From contig JAFQES010000011.1 of the NCBI GenBank assembly GCA_017398945.1, positions 1-46,141 on the forward strand: a DNA stretch of 46,141 bases, given 5' to 3'. The position numbers and the translations under genes are program-made. Below are positions 1-8,427 of the stretch, one piece after another. How positions within the stretch are numbered: the stretch's first letter is position 1; each line of letters begins with the position of its first letter. This DNA comes from Bacilli bacterium (GTDB lineage: Bacteria; Bacillota_I; Bacilli_A; RF39; UBA660). The notes under the pieces are model-generated. The model saw nothing but the letters and a program-made list of their open reading frames with translations. It was not told the DNA's origin and made no database searches.

Positions 1-124
1 AAAAGTTTCTTTCTTCTTCGGTTTCAAATGATGTTGACCATAATACCTTATCTACTTTATCTGCTTTTACAATACTTATTGGAAGTACTAACATCAACAT
101 AATTATCAAAATTAGTTTTTTCAT
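1..124 (-). CDS. Secreted adhesin paralogue, 5' end only (partial)
   Basis: Only the first 41 codons are inside the window; the rest lies beyond its left edge. They encode a lysine-starting hydrophobic signal peptide (MKKLILIIMLMLVLP...) followed by KADKVDKVLWSTSFETEE. This is nearly identical to the start of the dockerin-bearing adhesin gene at 6979-8373, with about six base differences over 124 bases and no gap. The homology continues through the promoter. The full product is therefore probably another secreted protein with a cleaved-adhesin domain, but its C-terminal domains cannot be seen. Its own promoter is at 149-177 and a GGGG ribosome-binding site precedes the ATG. Confidence 0.8.
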   Translation of the reverse strand, partial: MKKLILIIMLMLVLPISIVKADKVDKVLWSTSFETEEERNF

Positions 125-148
125 TATATACCCCTACTTTCTACTTTT

Positions 149-177
149 AGTATATCATTCATTCTATTAGTCTTCAA
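149..177 (-). promoter_or_regulatory. Sigma-A-type promoter of the partial adhesin gene
   Basis: On the minus strand TTGAAG (172-177) and TATACT (149-154) are separated by 17 bases. The same two boxes with the same spacing occur at the paralogous gene (8399-8427), while the spacer sequence has diverged. That is good evidence that the boxes are under selection. Confidence 0.75.
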
Positions 178-191
178 TCTTTCTATTCTCT

Positions 192-208
192 TTTGACAAT
201 CTTTGACA
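192..208. promoter_or_regulatory. Tandem TTTGACA repeats upstream of adhesin promoter
   Basis: TTTGACA occurs at 192-198 and 202-208, exactly 10 bases apart, 14 bases upstream of the -35 box. The same pair at the same distance lies at 8442-8448 and 8452-8458 before the paralogue. One-turn spacing on the same helix face suggests an activator or repressor site, but the regulator is unknown. Confidence 0.45.
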
Positions 209-210
209 TC

Positions 211-234
211 AAAAAAACTGACATATGTCAGTTT
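211..234 (-). terminator. Intrinsic terminator of the cadherin-like gene/lepA operon
   Basis: A perfect 20-base palindrome (215-234, centred on ACATATGT) is followed on the minus strand by seven T (211-217). It lies about 20 bases beyond the stop codon of the cadherin-like gene. Confidence 0.75.
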
Positions 235-254
235 AATGCAAGATTTCTCTAATT

Positions 255-653
255 TCATTTTCTTTTTTTAGAAGTAAACAACATAGCGTATAAAGTTAAA
301 ATAATTAAGAAGCAACTTGCCCCAATTAAAGGAGCAACATACACTGGCGCTGTATTACCAACTTCTAATGTTGTAACATCATACATTCCAGAAAATACTG
401 CTCCGGATGATTCTTTTATAGCTGTTAGATAAATATATTCATAGTTATCTTCTTTGTTTATAGAGATAACTATTTTATTTTCTCCTTCTTTTAAATTATC
501 ATTACCAAATATCTTTACTTTAATATTATCGTTTGTTTCATAGCTAATGTCTAAACTAATTACATCTTCTTCTATTTTAACAGTATAAGTATCATTATAC
601 TTATTATACTCTGGTGATAATTTTCCATTGGTGATTTCTAATTTATCTAACAC
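255..653 (-). CDS. Small cadherin-like beta-sandwich protein with C-terminal membrane anchor
   Basis: About 132 residues. The first 85 or so match the cadherin-like beta-sandwich pattern common in Firmicute surface proteins: LEITNGKLSP, YTVKI, GNDNLKEGENKI and a final YLTAIKE. A hydrophobic segment (about 105-127) and a basic KKRK tail follow. LEVGNTAP just before the membrane segment resembles a degenerate sortase-type sorting signal, but no LPXTG is present. No N-terminal signal peptide is visible, which is odd for an extracytoplasmic domain. A GTG start at 653 is chosen because AAAGGA lies nine bases upstream; a TTG at 662 is the alternative but overlaps that site. It is the third gene of the lepA-hemW operon, 13 bases after the hemW stop. 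It may be the surviving C-terminal part of a larger surface protein. Function unknown. Confidence 0.65.
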   Translation of the reverse strand: MLDKLEITNGKLSPEYNKYNDTYTVKIEEDVISLDISYETNDNIKVKIFGNDNLKEGENKIVISINKEDNYEYIYLTAIKESSGAVFSGMYDVTTLEVGNTAPVYVAPLIGASCFLIILTLYAMLFTSKKRK

Positions 654-666
654 ATTTATCAATCCT

Positions 667-1752
667 TTAAATCATTTTAATGAGTATTTCATTCATTATA
701 TATAATTTACTAGGATTAATAAAAATATACCCTTTTTTCTTAATTAAATCTTTATTTTTTAATAATGGGTCTATTGGATAATTATTTTCTATTTTTTCTT
801 GATATTTTTCTTCAAAGTTTTTAATATTAATTCCTTTTAATAATCTAAACCCCAACATTAATTCATTATCCATTTTCTCTTTTTTACCTAAAAGAGTAAT
901 ATTTTTACCATAATCATTACTTAAATATTTAGTTAAGTTTTTCGTATTTTCATATCTTGTATCTTCAATATATCCAGATGCTCCTAGACCAAATCCATAG
1001 TATTCTTCATTATGCCAATAAACTAAATTATGTTTAGATTCATAACCATCTAAAGCAAAGTTACTTATTTCATAATGATTATATCCCTTAGACTTTAGCT
1101 TCTTACAAATATATTCATACATATTGTAATCAAGTTCATCACTGATTGGCTCTTGATTTTTTACTTTCAAAAACGTATTATCTTCAATTATTAAACTGTA
1201 AGTACTAATGTGATTTGGTTTTAATTTTAAGAATAATTTTAAATCTTCTTTTAAATCTTTTAAAGTTTCATTTCCTACACCATAAATTAAATCAAGATTA
1301 ATATTATTTAGATTATATTTATGACATAAAGCTATTTTTTCTTCCGCTTCTTTATAAGTATGAAATCTATTTAATAATTTTAATTTATCGGGATTAAAAG
1401 ATTGAATTCCTATACTTATTCTATTTACATGATAAGCTTGTAATAGACTTAAAAATTCTTCCGTTATATCATTTAAATTACATTCGATAGTAAATTCCTC
1501 TAAGTTTTTTATATTTAAATGGTTTATTAATTTAAGTAAATATTCTAATTGAATATTATCTAAACAAGAAGGAGTTCCTCCACCTACATAGATAGTTTTT
1601 AATGATTCGTTGTGATAACGATCTTTAATTTCATTAGTTAGCGCAATTAGATATTTATCCACCCAATCTTTCTTATAAAACATTTTACAAAAATCGCAAT
1701 AAGAGCAGATATTTTTACAAAAAGGAATATGGATATATGCAGATGAAACCAT
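667..1752 (-). CDS. hemW: HemW, radical-SAM heme chaperone (HemN-like)
   Basis: 361 residues. The N-terminus carries the radical-SAM cluster motif as C12-x3-C16-x2-C19 within IPFCKNICSYCDFC, followed by YVGGGTPS and the SIGIQSFN and LDLIYGV segments of the HemN/HemW family. The length fits HemW (about 380) rather than HemN (about 450). HemW binds heme and a 4Fe-4S cluster and is thought to deliver heme to membrane proteins; such proteins are often misnamed oxygen-independent coproporphyrinogen oxidase. A further cysteine at position 22 gives CX3CX2CX2C; most HemW I recall have N or S there. The ATG overlaps the lepA stop codon by one base (TAATG) behind GGAGAAG, so translation is probably coupled. 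The lepA-hemW pairing is conserved in Bacillus. Confidence 0.92.
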   Translation of the reverse strand: MVSSAYIHIPFCKNICSYCDFCKMFYKKDWVDKYLIALTNEIKDRYHNESLKTIYVGGGTPSCLDNIQLEYLLKLINHLNIKNLEEFTIECNLNDITEEFLSLLQAYHVNRISIGIQSFNPDKLKLLNRFHTYKEAEEKIALCHKYNLNNINLDLIYGVGNETLKDLKEDLKLFLKLKPNHISTYSLIIEDNTFLKVKNQEPISDELDYNMYEYICKKLKSKGYNHYEISNFALDGYESKHNLVYWHNEEYYGFGLGASGYIEDTRYENTKNLTKYLSNDYGKNITLLGKKEKMDNELMLGFRLLKGINIKNFEEKYQEKIENNYPIDPLLKNKDLIKKKGYIFINPSKLYIMNEILIKMI

Positions 1753-3548
1753 TATTCTTCTCCGCTTAAAACAGCTAGGAATGCTTCTTGAGGAACTTCA
1801 ACACTACCAACCATTTTCATTTTCTTTTTACCTTCTTTTTGTTTTTCTAATAACTTTCTTTTACGAGTAATATCTCCACCATAACATTTTGCTAAAACAT
1901 TTTTACGCATGGCACTGATGTTCTCTCTAGCAATTACTTTGCTACCGATACTAGCTTGAATTGGCACTTGAAACATTTGTCTTGGAATTAATTCTTTTAA
2001 TTTTTGGGTAATTGCTCTTCCTCTTGGATAAGCAAAATCTTTATGAACAATAACACTTAAAGCATCAACGATATCTCCATTTAATAAGACATCCATTTTA
2101 ACTAAATCACTCGGTTTATAACCACATATTTCATAATCAAAAGATGCATAGCCTTTAGTATAACTTTTTAATTTGTCAAAGAAATCATACACTATTTCAC
2201 ATAAAGGAATTTCATAATGAATATTAACTCTAGCTTCATCAATATATTCTAATGATTTATAAATACCTCTTTTATTTTGACATAGCTCCATAATTGGTCC
2301 GATATATTCTGATGGTGTAATTATATTAGTATAGATATATGGCTCTTCTATTCTATCTATTGTTGCACGATCAGGCATTTTGTTAGGAGAATCTATTTTT
2401 ATCATTTCGCCATTAGTTAAATAAACATCATAGATAACACTAGGACTTGTAGCAATTACATCAATATTAAATTCTCTTTGAATTCTGGTAGTAATAATAT
2501 CCATATGTAATAAACCTAAAAAACCTACGCGAAACCCAAATCCCAAGGCATCAGAAGTTTCTGGTTCATAAGATAATGCTGCATCATTAAGTTTTAATTT
2601 TTCTAAAGCTTCTTTTAAAGATTCAAATAAATTAGGTTCTATAGGAAATATTCCTGAGTAAACCATTGGTTTCATTGGTTTATATCCAGCAAGAGGTTCA
2701 GTAGATAAATTTCTTTCAACGGTTACCGTATCACCTACTGCTACTTTAGAAATATCTTTAATACTGGCACAGATAAAACCTACTTCACCACAGATTAAGC
2801 TACTTTTTTTAACTTCTTTGGGGGTATTAACACCTAATTCTACAACTCCAAAACTACTTTTGGTTTGAAGCATTTTAATAGTATCAGTTGTTTTTATTTC
2901 ACCATCAACCACTTTAACAAGTAAAATAACTCCACGATAAGGATCAAAATAACTATCAAATACTAAAGCTCTAGTTGGTCCTTCATTATTGATTTCAGGT
3001 GGATTGATTCTTGTTATAACAGCTTCAATTAAGTCTTTTACACCTTCACCAGTTTTTCCACTACAACAAATAATCTCCTCTTCTTTAAAACCTAACACCC
3101 TAACTAATTCTTCTTTTACTTTTGGCACATCCGCATTAGGTAAATCAATTTTATTAATAACTGGAATAATAGTTAGATCACTTGCTAGTGCTAAATAAAG
3201 GTTGGCAAGAGTTTGAGCTTCGATACCTTGGGCGGCATCAACTACTAAAATCGCTCCTTCACAAGCTGCCAAGCTTCTTGATACTTCATATGAAAAATCG
3301 ACATGACCTGGAGTATCAATTAAATTTAAAATATACTCTTCATTATTTAATTTATAATTTAATTTAACAGCATTTAATTTAATTGTAATGCCTCTTTCTC
3401 TTTCTAAGTCCATATTATCTAAAAGTTGTTCTTTCATCTGCCTTTTATCAACTGCTCCAGTTACTTCTAAGATGCGATCAGCAAGCGTACTTTTTCCATG
3501 ATCAATGTGAGCTATAATACAAAAGTTTCTAATATTTTTCTGATTCAT
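1752..3548 (-). CDS. lepA: Elongation factor 4 (LepA)
   Basis: About 598 residues, the usual length. The G domain shows the P-loop AHIDHGKST, the DTPGHVDF motif and NKIDLP. The C-terminal region has the LepA-specific domain with the [23 protein letters not shown] block that occurs in all EF4 proteins. EF4 is a ribosome-associated GTPase that remodels stalled or mistranslocated ribosomes and is membrane-associated in some bacteria. The ATG at 3548 is chosen over a GTG nine bases upstream because AAGGTG is correctly spaced before it. A TATAAT box lies at 3565-3570 with only a weak -35. First gene of the lepA-hemW operon. Confidence 0.97.
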   Translation of the reverse strand: MNQKNIRNFCIIAHIDHGKSTLADRILEVTGAVDKRQMKEQLLDNMDLERERGITIKLNAVKLNYKLNNEEYILNLIDTPGHVDFSYEVSRSLAACEGAILVVDAAQGIEAQTLANLYLALASDLTIIPVINKIDLPNADVPKVKEELVRVLGFKEEEIICCSGKTGEGVKDLIEAVITRINPPEINNEGPTRALVFDSYFDPYRGVILLVKVVDGEIKTTDTIKMLQTKSSFGVVELGVNTPKEVKKSSLICGEVGFICASIKDISKVAVGDTVTVERNLSTEPLAGYKPMKPMVYSGIFPIEPNLFESLKEALEKLKLNDAALSYEPETSDALGFGFRVGFLGLLHMDIITTRIQREFNIDVIATSPSVIYDVYLTNGEMIKIDSPNKMPDRATIDRIEEPYIYTNIITPSEYIGPIMELCQNKRGIYKSLEYIDEARVNIHYEIPLCEIVYDFFDKLKSYTKGYASFDYEICGYKPSDLVKMDVLLNGDIVDALSVIVHKDFAYPRGRAITQKLKELIPRQMFQVPIQASIGSKVIARENISAMRKNVLAKCYGGDITRKRKLLEKQKEGKKKMKMVGSVEVPQEAFLAVLSGEE

Positions 3549-3564
3549 AAATAACACCTTTTTA

Positions 3565-3570
3565 ATTATA
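3565..3570 (-). promoter_or_regulatory. -10 box of lepA
   Basis: TATAAT on the minus strand, 17 bases before the lepA ATG. No convincing -35 is seen 16-18 bases further upstream, so this is a partial promoter call. Confidence 0.45.
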
Positions 3571-3586
3571 CACTAAAACAAAATAA

Positions 3587-3616
3587 AAAGAAAGCTACCT
3601 TAATTGGACTTTCTTT
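3587..3616 (-). terminator. Terminator overlapping the end of the 389-residue membrane gene
   Basis: AAAGAAAG (minus strand, inside the last codons) pairs with CTTTCTTT across a 14-base loop that includes the stop codon. A T-rich tail (TTATTTTG) follows. The stem is AT-rich, so strength is uncertain. Confidence 0.5.
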
Positions 3617-4769
3617 CAAAGCTTTTTGTAATACTAGTTTGTCTATCCTTCGTTATTTCTAACTCTATTGCAAGAATCATATTATTATTAATATCTTTTT
3701 TTCTAAAAATAACTTCTCCATATATTTGATTTTCTATCATCCATTTTCCAATATTATTTGCCAGTTGATTCAATTGATTTTCACTAATATCTGCGTATAT
3801 ATCGACACTAAAATCAATTGGACATTTATTAACTAAATTATTTAAAGTTATTTCATTTTTATTTTCATCTTGATAATTATATTTCAGTATTGTTATATAA
3901 TAATTATTGTTTCTTATCATATTTTGAATTAATGGATTTAAATGTTGTCTTAATAAATCTTCAATTTGACTAAATATAAATCTGTCAATTATAACTAAAT
4001 CATTATTTAAGGTTACTTTAAATTCATTATTAGTATTTTTTTCTTTAACATTACAATCTAAACTAAAACTAGTTCCAAGAGGAGAGCTAACTTTTTTTTG
4101 GCAATTTATAACCTCATATTCTCTTTGGTACTTTTCTGCTAATTTATAAGAAACATATATTTCAGCTTGCTTATTAGAAAAGCTAAATTCACAATTTCTA
4201 TTTGTCAATGGTTCATTATATTTTAAATTGTCTAATGTTCCTTCAACTTTATGTTTTCCATCACTAATACAGACATAGATCTCATTATCAAAATTACTAA
4301 TGTAAGAGCTGTCTTGATACAATAGATTATATGGACTTTCTTTTAGGGTTTTATCTAGTTGTTGTAAATCTTCTAATTTATAGACAAATTTATTTAAATC
4401 ATCTTTTTTTACTTTGTTTGCTATTTTGGTTATTTCATTTATAAACTCTTTTTTCTTAACATTTGTTATATTAATATTAATTGAAGATACTAAACCAAGC
4501 ATTAATGAGATACTCCCAATCATTGAAACTAACTTTAATTTAATTTTTTTATCTTTAGTATTTAGCATATTTATAATTAAAAATATAATAAACAAAATAA
4601 AACATATAATAAAAATTATTAGTAAACCCAGAGAAATTAGTGTTAACAGAAATGATTTGTCTTCCTTAAAAGAATTAAGTAAATTTAGCAAAAATCTTAT
4701 TTCTAATATTACTAAGGAAATTATAAATAACATTTGAACGTTTTTATTTATCCTGTTTTCTGTTTGCAT
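3600..4769 (-). CDS. Membrane protein of unknown function (three N-terminal TM segments, large outside domain)
   Basis: 389 residues, family not recognised. Three hydrophobic segments lie near residues 12-32, 40-69 and 80-100. They are followed by about 285 mostly polar residues with a cysteine-containing region (VNCQKK, LDCNVKE, NKCPIDF) that could form disulfides outside the cell. GGGAGAGG stands five bases before the ATG. It starts 13 bases after the 188-residue membrane gene, so the two form an operon under the palindrome-overlapped promoter near 5393-5421. Nothing in the sequence gives a catalytic motif. Confidence 0.7.
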   Translation of the reverse strand: MQTENRINKNVQMLFIISLVILEIRFLLNLLNSFKEDKSFLLTLISLGLLIIFIICFILFIIFLIINMLNTKDKKIKLKLVSMIGSISLMLGLVSSININITNVKKKEFINEITKIANKVKKDDLNKFVYKLEDLQQLDKTLKESPYNLLYQDSSYISNFDNEIYVCISDGKHKVEGTLDNLKYNEPLTNRNCEFSFSNKQAEIYVSYKLAEKYQREYEVINCQKKVSSPLGTSFSLDCNVKEKNTNNEFKVTLNNDLVIIDRFIFSQIEDLLRQHLNPLIQNMIRNNNYYITILKYNYQDENKNEITLNNLVNKCPIDFSVDIYADISENQLNQLANNIGKWMIENQIYGEVIFRKKDINNNMILAIELEITKDRQTSITKSFERKSN

Positions 4770-4782
4770 ATGCCTCTCCCTT

Positions 4783-5340
4783 TTAATTAAGTTGCTCTTG
4801 CAATTTTTTTAACGCTTCTAAAAAAGCTTCTTCTTTTTGATAGCTAATAACTTGAACATTTATTTTCGGCATTTCAATTTCGGCTGGTGCTACTAAATCA
4901 TCTAAATTTACTTTCTTTATAGTTAAATCACCAAGAGTTTGTTCTTCTTCATAATTAATTTTTAAATTATTTGTTTTTTCAATTAATTCATCATAACTAA
5001 TAATAGCTCTTTGTTCTTGTTCCTCTTCATATTCAGTCATGTCAATTATTTTTGTATCTCTTTGTTCTAAAGCTTCTGTTATTGCTTTTAAATCTAATAA
5101 TTCCTCTTTTTCTGCTTCATCTTCAATAAGTGGAACTATGCTTATCGGCTCTTCTTCATTTATGATTTCGGCAATATTTACAATATCATTTTTTATTTCT
5201 TCTTCAGGATCATTTATTTTAATAAAATATATTAAAGTTACTATTAAAATAATTAAAGCTAATACAGCCATAAAGAAAACAAAGTCTACCCATGATAGAG
5301 CCATAAATGTATTTAAAAAAATTTCTAATCCTAATATCAT
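4783..5340 (-). CDS. Single-pass membrane protein with long acidic cytoplasmic tail, unknown function
   Basis: About 185 residues from the ATG at 5340; a GTG nine bases upstream is the alternative. An N-terminal hydrophobic stretch (about 10-42) is followed by a strongly acidic, predicted helical tail (EEEIKNDIVNIAEIINEEE, DMTEYEEEQEQR, ISYDELIEKTNNL). It ends in a short coiled-coil-like helix (EEAFLEALKKLQEQLN). The pattern suggests a membrane-tethered adaptor or scaffold, but I recognise no family. It leads a two-gene operon whose promoter is overlapped by a perfect palindrome, so expression is probably controlled. Confidence 0.7.
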   Translation of the reverse strand: MILGLEIFLNTFMALSWVDFVFFMAVLALIILIVTLIYFIKINDPEEEIKNDIVNIAEIINEEEPISIVPLIEDEAEKEELLDLKAITEALEQRDTKIIDMTEYEEEQEQRAIISYDELIEKTNNLKINYEEEQTLGDLTIKKVNLDDLVAPAEIEMPKINVQVISYQKEEAFLEALKKLQEQLN

Positions 5341-5382
5341 AAAAATCACTATCTTTCGTTACATAAATATCTTAACATTTAT

Positions 5383-5432
5383 ACTGTATATAAGTATACA
5401 GTTATTTTTAGTGTTTTACAAATTATTGTAAA
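5383..5432. promoter_or_regulatory. Operator-like palindromes over the promoter of the 4783/3600 operon
   Basis: ACTGTATA-TAAG-TATACAGT (5383-5402) has perfect 8-base arms. A second inverted repeat TTTACAA-ATTA-TTGTAAA covers 5415-5432. On the minus strand TTGTAA (5416-5421) and TATACT (5393-5398) are 17 bases apart, forming a promoter whose -10 lies inside the first palindrome and whose -35 lies inside the second. This is the layout of a repressed promoter. The regulator is unknown. Confidence 0.55.
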
Positions 5433-5476
5433 TTTTATAACTAATTTACTTGAATATATTTTATTCAAATTTATTT

Positions 5477-5506
5477 TTGTGTTTTTTTTATTTTATATGT
5501 TATTAT
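5477..5506 (+). promoter_or_regulatory. Promoter of the lipoprotein gene
   Basis: TTGTGT (5477-5482) and TATTAT (5501-5506) are 18 bases apart, and a TGT directly precedes the -10 (extended -10). An AGGAGGTG ribosome-binding site and the ATG at 5538 follow at normal distance. Confidence 0.55.
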
Positions 5507-5537
5507 GTTTTTATAAAAATAAAATAGGAGGTGACAT

Positions 5538-5981
5538 ATGAAAAAGAAATTGGGTTTATTTTGTATAATACTTATTTCAATTTTTATTACTACAGGATGT
5601 AGTTCTTCAAAATTTTATGTTTTTAATGTTGATACTGGTGATGCTGTAAAATTAAAATTGGATACTTCTAATGGATATGATATTTCAAACGATTTGCCTT
5701 TTGTTATATCCCAAAATGAAGAAACTTTATGTCAAGGAACTTTTATATATTCATCAGGATATGATCAATATATAGATGTAATAAAAAATGATCAAAAAGC
5801 AGAAATAGTAGAAACAAACAGTATCAATGGAATTACTTATACTTTTTATACTTATAACAATGAAGAGTTTAATTATGTTATAAAAATAGATAATTCTAAT
5901 ACTGGTGTATTAATTGGAAATATTATATCAGAAAAATCAGCAAGAGAATGTTTTGATAGATTAACTATAACAGTAGAATAA
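5538..5981 (+). CDS. Putative lipoprotein, unknown function
   Basis: 147 residues. The N-terminus MKKKLGLFCIILISIFITTGC is a lipoprotein-type signal peptide ending in TTGC. The -3 residue is T instead of the usual L/V/I, but hydrophobicity and the following SSS support lipidation. The mature part is polar with no recognised domain. The ribosome-binding site AGGAGGTG is near perfect, six bases before the ATG. Monocistronic: own promoter, bidirectional terminator directly after. It is divergent from the 188-residue membrane gene. Confidence 0.75.
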   Translation: MKKKLGLFCIILISIFITTGCSSSKFYVFNVDTGDAVKLKLDTSNGYDISNDLPFVISQNEETLCQGTFIYSSGYDQYIDVIKNDQKAEIVETNSINGITYTFYTYNNEEFNYVIKIDNSNTGVLIGNIISEKSARECFDRLTITVE

Positions 5982-5991
5982 AAAATATTAT

Positions 5992-6020
5992 AAAACCTCA
6001 TTTCATTGAAACGAGGTTTT
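5992..6020. terminator. Bidirectional intrinsic terminator, lipoprotein gene and miaA
   Basis: AAAACCTCATTTC pairs with GAAACGAGGTTTT over a 3-base loop (13 pairs, one mismatch), with T-rich tails on both strands. It lies between the two converging genes. Confidence 0.85.
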
Positions 6021-6037
6021 CTTATTATTTAATATCT

Positions 6038-6886
6038 TTACATTTCTTTATCAATGTACAATTTTACACTATCTATAGTTTTATTAAAATCATCAAAATT
6101 CACTTCAAACCACTTCACATCTAATTGATGATTAAACCATGTATATTGCCTTTTAGCATAATGACGAGAATTTATTTTTATCTGATAAACAGCTTCTTCT
6201 AAAGTTATTTCATTATTAAAATACTTAAATAATTCTTTATATCCGATTGCTGTATTTAATGCCCTACTATGAGGATTTTCTTGATATAAGTGTCTAGCTT
6301 CTTCAAGTAAACCATTTTCTATCATTTTATCAACTCGTTTATTTATAATATCATATAATTTATCTCTAGATGTTGTTAGTCCAATTATTTTGGCATCATA
6401 TAATTTTTTAGTAGCTTTAGAAGAAGCTTTTCTTTTTAAATAGCTAATTAATCTTTGGCGATTATTTTGATGAATATCTACATTTGGATTTTTTGTGATA
6501 GCTAACTTATATAATTCTTCATTTGAGTATTTTTCATAATCTTTATCATCGATAGAACTAAATTCATAGTCATATAATAAAGCTTTTAAGTATAATCCTG
6601 TTCCACCTACCAAAACAATATTTTTATCTTTATTTTCCTCTAATAATTTACGAGCTTCTTGTTGGTAATTAAAAACTGAATAATTGTCAGCTAAATTACA
6701 AATATCAAATAAATAATGAGGTATATCTTCTTTTTCTACTTCTGTTATTTTTGCAGTTCCTATATCCATATTTTTATATACTTGCATTGCATCACAATTA
6801 ACGACTACAGCATTATAATGTTTTGCTAATTCCACACTTAATTTTGTTTTACCAACTCCAGTTGGACCTACTATAGCTAAAATCAT
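6038..6886 (-). CDS. miaA: MiaA, tRNA dimethylallyltransferase
   Basis: 282 residues, somewhat shorter than the usual 300-315. It has the P-loop GPTGVGKT (7-14), CDAMQVYKNMDIGTAK, VGGTGLYLKALLY and the C-terminal NTAIGYKEL and YAKRQYTWF motifs of the family. The enzyme transfers a dimethylallyl group to N6 of A37 in tRNAs reading UNN codons and stabilises codon pairing. ATG at 6886 with AAGAAGG upstream. Its own promoter is at 6914-6941. Monocistronic, ending at the bidirectional terminator. Confidence 0.96.
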   Translation of the reverse strand: MILAIVGPTGVGKTKLSVELAKHYNAVVVNCDAMQVYKNMDIGTAKITEVEKEDIPHYLFDICNLADNYSVFNYQQEARKLLEENKDKNIVLVGGTGLYLKALLYDYEFSSIDDKDYEKYSNEELYKLAITKNPNVDIHQNNRQRLISYLKRKASSKATKKLYDAKIIGLTTSRDKLYDIINKRVDKMIENGLLEEARHLYQENPHSRALNTAIGYKELFKYFNNEITLEEAVYQIKINSRHYAKRQYTWFNHQLDVKWFEVNFDDFNKTIDSVKLYIDKEM

Positions 6887-6913
6887 AAATCATACCTTCT
6901 TTTTTTCAATTTT

Positions 6914-6941
6914 AGAATAACATAGTTTATAATTTTGTCAA
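6914..6941 (-). promoter_or_regulatory. Promoter of miaA
   Basis: Minus-strand TTGACA (6936-6941) and TATTCT (6914-6919) with 16 bases between them and TGT directly before the -10. It lies within the 92-base gap between miaA and the end of the adhesin gene. Confidence 0.6.
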
Positions 6942-6978
6942 CCAAAAATAACTAACACTTATAAGTTCCAGCTATCTA

Positions 6979-8373
6979 TTAGTTTATCGGTAATCCAACC
7001 AATAATTTTCTGGCTGCAATTAAATCGACCAAGCTTAGTTTTCCATCTTTTGTTAAATCTACTCTTGCTAATAATTCTACACTTATCTGGGTTGGATTTA
7101 CCATATATAAACGATATTGGATTAAATCTATTAATGTATAACTTCCATTTCCATTCCAATCTCCTAAGACTACTTCATCTTCAGTTGGTGGTGTTTCTCC
7201 TGTTTCTCCATCAGGTAGGTAGCCATATAGTACTACCTCATCTATTTTTATTGAGTATTGATCTGTACAGTCGTGATGAACAAATATTATCTGTACTTCT
7301 TTTCCTATAAACTTTTCATCTAACTGGGATATTTTTAAAACAAATTCATATGTACTTAATGTCTCTTCATGTAATTTTTGCGAGATGCTTTCATCTGCTA
7401 ATTGTTCTTTAATATTATCTTTCGTTAATTCTTCTGTTCCGCTATATACATATACTGAATAATGTTCTGCAAAATCTGTATCATCTATAGACCCAACATA
7501 CCATTCTAATTGTGCTTTTTGATATTTTGAATCTATTTTTATTTTTGGACTTATTATATAATTTTCTGGTGTAAATGCTTCAAAATCATGGGAAGCTGAT
7601 GCTATTACTCCTTTACTATTATAGCCATCAAACCCATAACTAGAAGTTTTATGTTCCCAATTGTGCCCATCACCATCATAGTCGATTGTTCTCCATCCTT
7701 CTAATCCTTCCTCAAATGTATATTCAACAATATGTTTATAATACCTTTCAATCGATACTGAATCTATTTTTAATCCTACTTTATCAGTACTATTATGATG
7801 TCTGAATACTATTCTTATTGTTTTTTCTTCATTATCGTTTGGATACCATTCATTTAAATATTCTTTTATTTCTACATTTCTATGTTGATACAATACTGTT
7901 TCCTCTGATAGAGTCTCATTAAAGATTGCTTCTGCTGTATTATTTTTAATAGCATTTTTTATATTTTCAGTTGTTTCATCACCTTTAAATATATATACAC
8001 TATATTGTTCGTCATAATAACCACGATACACTGCTAGATACCAAGCTAATCTAATATTTTGATTTATATTATAATCATCAACAGTTATTGAATTGCTTAT
8101 AGCTAGATTATCTGGGGTTAATGGTACACCGTAGTATGACCTTGACTCTAAAATATATATTCCATCTTGAGCTGTATAACTTGGGCTGATTTCACTTGAT
8201 TTATACTCCCACACTTTACCATCACCATCTAAGTCTCCTGTTAAATCCCAAAAGTTTCTTTCTTCTTCTGTTTCAAATGATGTTGACCATAATACCTTAT
8301 CTACTTTATCTGCTTTTACAATACTTATTGGAAATACTAACATCAACATAATTATCAGGATAATTTTTTTCAT
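6979..8373 (-). CDS. Secreted surface protein: two cleaved-adhesin (choice-of-anchor J) domains plus type I dockerin
   Basis: 464 residues. Signal peptide (1 to about 21), then two repeats of the cleaved-adhesin/choice-of-anchor J fold (about 28-209 and 217-384). These share the signatures SFE/TFEEG, DGDG-x-W, LTPDN/FTPEN, W-Y and EQYSVYIF/EHYSVYVY. A proline/threonine/glutamate linker (387-400) leads to a C-terminal dockerin (402-462) with two calcium-loop repeats, DWNGNGSYTLIDLIQYRLY and DLTKDGKLSLVDLIAARKLL. Dockerins bind cohesin modules, and in non-cellulolytic bacteria this assembles surface complexes; no cohesin is present here. Single gene with its own promoter (8399-8427). An almost identical 5' end occurs at 1-124, so this is a recent duplicate family. 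A weak stem (AACTAA/TTAGTT, 6950-6984) may terminate it. Confidence 0.85.
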   Translation of the reverse strand: MKKIILIIMLMLVFPISIVKADKVDKVLWSTSFETEEERNFWDLTGDLDGDGKVWEYKSSEISPSYTAQDGIYILESRSYYGVPLTPDNLAISNSITVDDYNINQNIRLAWYLAVYRGYYDEQYSVYIFKGDETTENIKNAIKNNTAEAIFNETLSEETVLYQHRNVEIKEYLNEWYPNDNEEKTIRIVFRHHNSTDKVGLKIDSVSIERYYKHIVEYTFEEGLEGWRTIDYDGDGHNWEHKTSSYGFDGYNSKGVIASASHDFEAFTPENYIISPKIKIDSKYQKAQLEWYVGSIDDTDFAEHYSVYVYSGTEELTKDNIKEQLADESISQKLHEETLSTYEFVLKISQLDEKFIGKEVQIIFVHHDCTDQYSIKIDEVVLYGYLPDGETGETPPTEDEVVLGDWNGNGSYTLIDLIQYRLYMVNPTQISVELLARVDLTKDGKLSLVDLIAARKLLVGLPIN

Positions 8374-8398
8374 TATATACCCCTACTTTCTTGTTTTT

Positions 8399-8427
8399 AG
8401 TATATCAAAATCAATTTTTTTCTTCAA
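8399..8427 (-). promoter_or_regulatory. Sigma-A-type promoter of the dockerin adhesin gene
   Basis: Minus-strand TTGAAG (8422-8427), 17-base spacer, TATACT (8399-8404). The arrangement is identical to the paralogue at 149-177, with a diverged spacer. TTTGACA pairs lie at 8442-8448 and 8452-8458, as in the paralogue. Confidence 0.75.

Noticed and set aside
215-234. Perfect 20-base palindrome as a regulator site for the partial adhesin gene
   Set aside because: It is absent before the paralogue at 8470 and has a T-run in the direction of the preceding gene, so terminator is the better reading.
5992-6020. Riboswitch or regulatory RNA at the strong hairpin
   Set aside because: It lies between converging stop codons with T-runs on both strands; a bidirectional terminator explains it fully.
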